Positions 57,490-64,000 of a DNA stretch of 64,000 nucleotides are shown here, piece after piece. The first letter of the stretch is position 1. Each line of letters starts with the position of its first letter. The notes beneath the pieces were generated by a model. That model saw nothing but the letters and a program-made list of their open reading frames with translations. It ran no database searches and was not told where the DNA came from. The DNA lies in contig CM043960.1 of the NCBI GenBank assembly GCA_014529385.2, forward strand, positions 23,932,396 through 23,996,395. Reading direction: 5' to 3'. Source of the DNA: Adiantum capillus-veneris. Taxonomy: Eukaryota; Streptophyta; Polypodiopsida; Polypodiales; Pteridaceae. Both the position numbers and the translations under genes were made by a program.

Positions 57490-59790
57490 GTTGATTTGGA
57501 TTTTTACTTTTTGTCTCTTCCTACTATTGTAAACAAACTATATTTAATTTATAACATCCATGCCTTGCCTTTAGAAATAAAGCAAAATAAAAATGTGAAC
57601 AAACCACTTTTAGACTTTGATCTCCTTGATCCACAAGAGCAAGAAGACCTCTTAGCCTTTGTAGGCATTCGAACATCATCTAGCCTGGAAAATCTATTTC
57701 AAATATCTTTTCCAGTGTAGTCCCTATGATTCCCCCTAGACAAATAGAGTTGGATTCTATTGACTTAGCAACCAACTTTGGAATTTTGAGCTTATCAACC
57801 ATTGTGCATGTTTTTCGATTATCTCTTTGGCCTTCTTGTGCAGTATTCCAGTGAGATCTGTATAATAGTGTAGAACCACATCTTTACAAGCTAAACATCT
57901 TTTGTCTACTGATCTCTCGTTTGAGCTTCAACAGATTTCCTTAGCTCTTGTAGACTCTAACTCATCTCTAGTGGCAAGAACAAAAGGAGTATCCCTTGCG
58001 GATTGGCTTAAAGTCACAAAGAAGTTTCTTAGGAATTGTTGGCATACATATAGGCCCTTTGTCAAATGTGCATGTAGAAAACTAGACCATAATTCAACAT
58101 GCAATGCATCTGTACTATGGGCTGACCATCTATTGTGGTATGTATTTCAAAATCTACCTAAGTTTTTTCCCTTCAGTTCGGGACCAGCATAAGTTTATGC
58201 ATTTATAGCATGGGTAGCTACTTTACCTTTGGAACTATGACATGTTATTTAGTCTAGTATCACTTTCATGAACACATGCTTGAGGCTGCTCGTAAGCTGG
58301 TTCTGTACTCCCTAGGAAATCCTCTACTACCCAGACTTGCCAACACACCCATAGCCAATACCATCAAAATTATTCTTAGACCCCTGAAAGGCAAAGAACC
58401 CATGAACAAGTGCAAACACCTGATAGTGCGTCATCTGCTGCACATAAGAAACCTCAACATTTTTGGGGTGTTGAAGACATTGGGGATACATTGAAAGCTT
58501 TGGAATTTATCTCAAATGAGGAACATGTTTGGACTATTCTTACTAAATCTAATTCACTAAAACAAATGACTAGAAACTATATGTCCAAAGGAAGATTCGT
58601 ACATTTAATTTTTTGTAATAAGTTTTTGGACTTTATAGAACCTTTTGTCTTTTACCAAGAAATCTTTAATTTGATTGGCATACCTAGAACCTTAGTGTAC
58701 TTCAACATAACATTTGGTTGAAAATACACTGGAAATTCAAACAACATTCTATATAAAACTTTTAATACTTTTTCAATCCTATTTGATTTATCACTTGACT
58801 ATAGTTGTATGACCCTTAATAGGTTTGCTAGATTTTGTAAAAATGTTGAACCTTTTGGTATACATATTCTCACAACCGACACTAACATTGGTAGAGGCTT
58901 AACCATATTCCTATGTTCCCTTTAGACACTATTAAAGTTTCAAAATAAATGATTGTTGGTTGGTAAAAATTATGTTATGTATTGGGTATAGATTATTGTG
59001 TTATGCACCAGAATATTATTTCTCAAAAAATTAATGAAGCAATTAGAATCAAATTTGCATCACATAGGGTCTATTAGTTATCTTGGTTTAAGGACCCTGA
59101 TTTGATGAATGAAATTAAATTCCTTTTTGAGCACCTATTTATTTGTGGTGTCGATAAATCCTCCCGAAACTCCATATGTATTTGTAAAAAATTGGTCCGT
59201 CTAGTGGCTTATAAAGGACTTTCATCGAGTGAATTTCAAATATCTCACAAATCTGAGGATTAAATTATTGTGGATGTCCTACAATTCTCCTCGATGAATG
59301 AGATATTATTATCCTCTAAACATACTCTTCCCTATCTCATGGGTAATTAAAAAACTCACAAGGAGGAATTTAGATGGATAACCAATACACATGGCTTAGT
59401 GAATACACTGAAGGATCTCATCCTAAACTAAAGACCTTCTCAAAGATTACTACTAATCGTTATTGGATTATCAATAATCAATGTGATTTTTTGATAAACC
59501 TACCAAATGAAGTTTTCTTGGCATATACATTCGATATAAAATCTTGCTATGAGGCAATACCACATTATGGTAATAATGGGTTGGTCAACACATTGAAACA
59601 TATAATAAAATTACTTAGCGGAATGGGTTATAAAGGGTTAAAAAACTCTCTCACAAATTAATATTACTCTCACCAAAAAACTTAAACAGATTGCATGATC
59701 ATTTGAATTCTTAATCATTTTGAACCATTTTTTGTTGGATAACTGTCTATCCAAACTAGAAAATTACATTTTTCATAAAGGAGATGCTCA
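57490..59790 (+). pseudogene. Penelope-like reverse transcriptase remnant
   Basis: Fragments in different plus-strand frames occur in the order expected for a Penelope-type RT. There is an N-terminal segment (58410-58721, with FWGVEDIGDTLKALEFISNE). GIHILTTDTNIGRGLTIF at about 58860-58915 resembles the PTDKNxG motif. THKEEFRWITNTHG near 59352-59395 resembles the LPKxHK...R-I motif. AYTFDIKSCYEAIPH (59520-59565) resembles the LxxxDVxSLYTNIP motif A. The catalytic YxDD region and GIY-YIG endonuclease were not found. Stops are frequent. The family call rests on these degenerate motifs alone. Confidence 0.42.
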
Positions 59791-59933
59791 ATGGGGGTTT
59801 TTGAAATCAAAAGATATAGACATTGTGGTCAATAATGGCTCAATCTCTGACATAATACTTCATATGTGCTAGGTTGTTAGTTTTTGTCGTAATTTTTGAC
59901 ACTGACAAACAAGAGGAGGGGGTCGTTGACACT

Positions 59934-61751
59934 TGTCTTCCCAATTAATAAGAAGTACTACTGAGCTTGTGTGTATTTTTTATGGTGGCAGCAGGTAAGA
60001 GATTCCTTCCTTGGGATTACAACAAGAACTACATCAATAGCAAGATATGTTCATCCATTGCTCGGTTTTATTTTTTATGATTAAAATATAATCCTTGTAA
60101 ATTCTCCTAGGATAATTTTATACTCACTTAGTACAATTTCATGCATTTGCTCGGTTCTATCTCTTTATGATTAATATGTAATCTTTGTAAACTCTTCTTT
60201 GATAATTGTATACTTACATAGTATAACTTCATTCAATTATAAATTCTAAACTTTCCCATATGTACAGGCTTTTTTATGACTCTAGTAGTATTCTCTTGTA
60301 AAATTTGAGGTATCTTTAACACTAGGTTGGTAACCTAACAGGACATAAACGTGTCCTTTCAGGGTTTTGAAAAAAACCTCCAAAACCATAGTAGATCCGC
60401 TCATTTTGTAAAATCCTTTCATGAGGTTATAGTTCAAGGCCTACTACACATGGAAAAAACAAGAAACTTGTAAAATTTCTCATCTTTTGGTCACACCAAG
60501 CCTCCAAAGTTGATGGACCAGTACATTTTCATCAAAACAGTCATTTCTTATGTTTTTTTGCATAAAAATAAGATTAGGGATTTTTGTAGAACTTGAGATA
60601 AATTCCCTAGTTAACTTCAATGGGTTGGTGATAAGAACATATGATTTCTTCTCACTCACTATTTTTTGTTTTTCCAAAAGAAATAGGTACAAAAAAGGTT
60701 GATTTTTTACCATTCTGCAAACCTATCATCAAAGTTTCTATAGCCACGCTCAATACAAATAATATATGCATGTTTTCTTAGTTCCCTATTGTCCTTTAGG
60801 TTCATAAGCAGCCATGGAGCATGTCAAAAGAATAATACATCTCTTACCAAGGGGAATCGTGGGGACAAAGATGAAGTGCTAAATACAACAAACATGAAAA
60901 AACTGGGTTCAACATTATGAGTTGTAGAATCCCATAAAAAATATTCAATATCTAGCCAAATTTGATCCTTATGACTAGATATGGTTACTACCTACAAAAT
61001 GCATGTAGTTGTCACAAGAAACTAACAATATTGAAAAAGCTATACTTGATATACTAGAATGTTTTGTTTTCTTCTATAATTGAAAAAATCAACCATCGTT
61101 GTCTACTATGCAAAATAGGGTATTAGGTACCCCAAAACTCAAGGAATATTAGCTTTATGTTACAATATGTGACATAGGAAATCAAAACTGCATTTGGATA
61201 TCATGAAAGACACCAAAAAAATCATAGAAGAGCTAAAATTAGCTAAAAAGCAGGATTTGATAATTTTTGTAATTTGGTCATAACTTACAAGTTTAATATT
61301 TATTTCTCCCTAGAAGCATCAGGACATGTCGAGGACTACTAAAGATAGTTCTCTAGCATTACAGACGTCACAAACATGAATTCTAGAGTGGTATAGTTGC
61401 AAAAAGTTGAAAAAAGCCAAAAACAGGACCCGTTTTTTCACACAGTTTAGGTTGTGAAATGTTGTGCAAGGACAAGGTTAAAGATGGAATTGATATTCCA
61501 AAAAAATGTCGAGTTTTTTTCAGCTCATGAGACAAATTTCTAGATAGATAGCACCTCAAAATCCATTTTGAAACTCTTGACATAATTCAAGGAAAATGGT
61601 CACTTAACAGGACATAAAAGTGTCCGAGGACATAAAGGTGTCCTATCACCAACCTAGTGTTAAGTATGTATGTTCTATCCGGTGTCTACTCCCATTGTAT
61701 GGTTCAATAGTTTGTGAAATCAAACTATCGTTAGGAATTCAATCATAAACA
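59934..61751 (+). repeat. LTR X, copy 2, split by a transposon
   Basis: Resembles 43834-44322: polypurine ACAAGAGGAGGGGGT, then CGTTGACACTTG (TG mutated to CG), ending AATCATAAACA. The halves 59934-60319 and 61664-61751 rejoin to match copy 1 once the insertion is removed. Confidence 0.65.
60320..61659. mobile_element. Non-autonomous DNA transposon, 1,340 bp, inserted at TTAA
   Basis: The ends are CACTAGGTTGGT and its inverted copy ACCAACCTAGTG. TTAA flanks both sides (60316-60319 and 61660-61663), while the paralogous LTR at about 44233-44236 has one TTAA. Subterminal GGACATAAACGTGTCC-type palindromes lie at 60341-60356, 61610-61625 and 61628-61643. Because TTAA is palindromic, the duplication may be TTAA (piggyBac/Kolobok-like) or TA with ends starting ACACTAG (Tc1/mariner-like). 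The interior has no recognisable transposase. Confidence 0.88.
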
Positions 61752-61915
61752 CACACACAGATTGAGAGAGTGAGTTAATAAATTTTCTTTTGAGCTTTGA
61801 AGCTTTGGTTTTACTTGAGAATATATTTTGATACCTTCTTTGAAGATCTTTGAAGTTCCTTTTGTATGGTAGCTCACTAACCAAGGTGGAAATCTACCCT
61901 TGCACAGTGAATACT
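61752..61915. repeat. Dispersed repeat Z, copy 2
   Basis: Matches the first part of 41394-41660: GAGAGTGAGTTAA, CTTCTTTGAAGATCTTTGAA, and ends CTACCCTTGCACAG. Confidence 0.6.
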
Positions 61916-61993
61916 TTTTGAAAACAAAGGCGCCTTCCTCTACTTTTGATTCACATAGGCAATTCACCGTAGCCACAACAGCCTCTCTCTTTC

Positions 61994-62035
<42 letters not shown>

Positions 62036-63854
62036 CAAGGAAATAGATGAGCCCTTAAACACATGCTTATTCCCATTCCAACAAATGCCACATTTGATTG
62101 CATTGTCATGGAGGGAGCCGGGACAACAGGTGAAGGTTGGGTGGTAAAGACAGTGAGAACGCTACTCATTGCGGTGGTGTGGCAGCTGATAAGGATGGGA
62201 AATCTAGCAAGAGGTGAGCTATCTCACAGGACCATGGCCAAATTAACCAAGAAGTCTGCACCTATAATGTTCTTGATGCTAGGGGTTGTTCTCACCCTGG
62301 TGGTCTAAGACATCACCTTCGCCGAGCTTGCCTGAGCAACCCAAAATGACAAAGTATTCTGTAATAGGCCATTCTTGGAAGTCACGTGCCACGCCACTTT
62401 TGGGCAAGCATCAATCATTTCTATTGCACCTCATGGAGAGTCTACCAATCCACGAAGGAGCCCTGGGTTGGTGGAAGTTGAAGCAGCAACAAGGAGGAGC
62501 AAGTGTAGCGGTTGCCTGCTGGTTTAGATGATCATCGATCTTGGGCTTATGATGATGACAACATCACATGTATCACATGCACAAATTAGCTCAAATCTAT
62601 CCAAACTCTTTTTAGACAGTGAATGGTAAGACATTTATGTGCTTCTAACCTCATTTATTGAATTTTCTTTCATGCTTTCTATGATTGTTGAAGATTGTAT
62701 AAGATTGTAATCCCTAACTCTTAGGTAGAAGCTGTAGATGTAAGGTGTTAGTAAAGTGTGGGACTCTTGGGAGCAATTGTGGATTCTTGGATAAAGCTAA
62801 CCGATTAGTGCCACATGGAAATTTGATTCCTATTTTCTTCCTTTTTCTTGAGCATAGTCTTGTGTAAATGTGCGAGACAACTACATTTGTTTTTATAAAA
62901 GAAGGTCACTGAGTTAGGATCTTAGGCACATGGTCTTAGTCACAAACTTGGACACCTCACGTCAAGAGACTTTTGTGACACATGAGAGACAATCACTTCA
63001 AAATATTCCACCCTTATTCTTAGTTTAATTGAGTTGACATGGTCCGAGGCTCGATGTAAATCCGTGCCAAGCGAAATTGTATGACCTAATACATTTGTAG
63101 CTACCACCACCTAAATCAATTGTTCTCTCGATTATAGCAATGCAAACATAACTATGAACGCAGCTCTGTACTAAAAGCAACAACATTGCTCTCTCATTGC
63201 TTCTTGCACAAGCTATTGCCTTAATTATGTTCGGTTATACTCATTGGCAATGGTGTAATGGAATTGGATTTACAATTAGATTTCTCTAAGATTCTTTTTA
63301 ATGTTCCATCATATGGTATATTACTTGATATTGTATTCATCCCTACTAGTGGTTCCAATATCCTTTTTAGATGGTTAAGGTTCAGGTCATGTATTAGACA
63401 TGGATTTTCTTTTAAATTTTATTATGCAAGTTGCCTAAAATAAAGCACCATCATTAATTTTTTCATTTAAAGCTACTATTTGACCTTCATCTTGTTATCA
63501 CACAACACTAATCTCTACTGACTCCCATCCCTACATTGTAAACAACGCTCATTACAAAGTTTTAAAATGTTAATGCATTTAGTGTGCGCTTCAATTAGTT
63601 TTACAATCGATAAGAATTCATTTTTATTGCTTTGTCTTTGAGAATTACTATTGTAGATAAAGCTACATGCAATGGTTTCATGTCAAAGAACCTCGAGGTA
63701 TGAAATATTTTTAATGCATTTTGATGTTACCTCTCTAGAAAAATCATTTGCCATCGGACATATTTTTGTGGAAGTTAGAGCTTCTTTTACTTGTTTACAT
63801 TCTATTATAAGTTGCAGGATTAACTATTTTAATCATGCATTGTACTTACAATTA

Positions 63855-63856
<2 letters not shown>
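61916..63856. other. No supported gene
   Basis: Contains a (CT)n run at about 61986-62030. Short frames such as 62063-62308 and 63258-63443 show no recognisable domain. Confidence 0.4.

Positions 63857-63910
<54 letters not shown>
63857..63910. repeat. (CA)n microsatellite
   Basis: Uninterrupted CA run of about 54 bp. Confidence 0.95.
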
Positions 63911-63913
<3 letters not shown>

Positions 63914-64000
63914 TCCGAGATGATTTTTCATGAAACTCTGCTATCACTCACCTGATCTCGATTCATTTAAAATAATCATCCTCATTTAGTACATGCTTTA

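Noticed and set aside
60320-61659. CACTA (En/Spm) transposon because the ends read CACTA
   Set aside because: CACTA elements make 3-bp duplications; here the direct repeats are TTAA or TA, confirmed by the empty site.

Overview
This window looks like repeat-rich intergenic DNA of a land plant with a large genome. The evidence is an intronless plant-type cytosolic tRNA-Leu(CAA), several Ty3/gypsy retrotransposons with 1.6-kb LTRs, a plant-type L1 LINE with a zf-RVT domain, a tRNA-derived SINE and many long (GA)n/(CA)n tracts. A probable Penelope-like remnant and a DDD transposon of a type I associate with non-flowering plants and animals hint at a fern or another non-seed plant. That placement is inference only. 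I see no intact host protein gene. Nearly every coding segment belongs to a mobile element and carries frameshifts or stops.

Layout. 1-2350: 5' end of a minus-strand Ty3/gypsy element (gag start, tRNA-Trp primer site, LTR-like region). 4458-13994: a gypsy element of family 1 that has been broken and rearranged. Its RNase H-integrase part is on the minus strand, its integrase tail plus 3' LTR is on the plus strand, and a 66-bp inverted duplication marks the joins. A decayed LINE and unidentified minus-strand reading frames lie between. 15108-16661: a SINE, a Mutator-type MITE with a 9-bp target duplication, and the tRNA-Leu. 17945-41348: a family-1 gypsy element whose flank plus first ~5 kb are tandemly duplicated. 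The full copy (LTRs 23814-25357 and 39725-41348) has a second, minus-strand Athila/Tat-like gypsy element (30397-39189) nested in its 3' end. 41400-46947: repeats, an LTR with a polypurine tract, and a small palindromic MITE candidate.

46948-56864 is the most striking object: a complete but decayed 9,917-bp DNA transposon with 33-bp terminal inverted repeats (31/33 matching) and a perfect 4-bp target duplication (CTTA). It carries two convergent gene sets. On the plus strand is a two-exon transposase with a D-D-D type catalytic core and Cys clusters. On the minus strand is a multi-exon gene encoding a basic NLS-like region, a coiled coil, a RING-like zinc finger and an acidic region, followed on the same strand by an FCP1/SCP (NLI-interacting factor)-like HAD domain. 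Large introns of both gene sets are filled with one family of palindromic repeats (GTATGCTAATTAGCATAC-like). The TIR contains a related inverted AAGCATG/CATGCTT motif. The 4-bp duplication and DDD core suggest the Sola superfamily. I do not know of a described Sola-like element with this cargo.

56865-64000: a Penelope-like reverse transcriptase remnant, then a second LTR of the 43834-44322 type interrupted by a 1,340-bp TTAA-inserted transposon (60320-61659). The uninterrupted LTR copy in this same window preserves the empty site. The rest is simple repeats and sequence I cannot assign.
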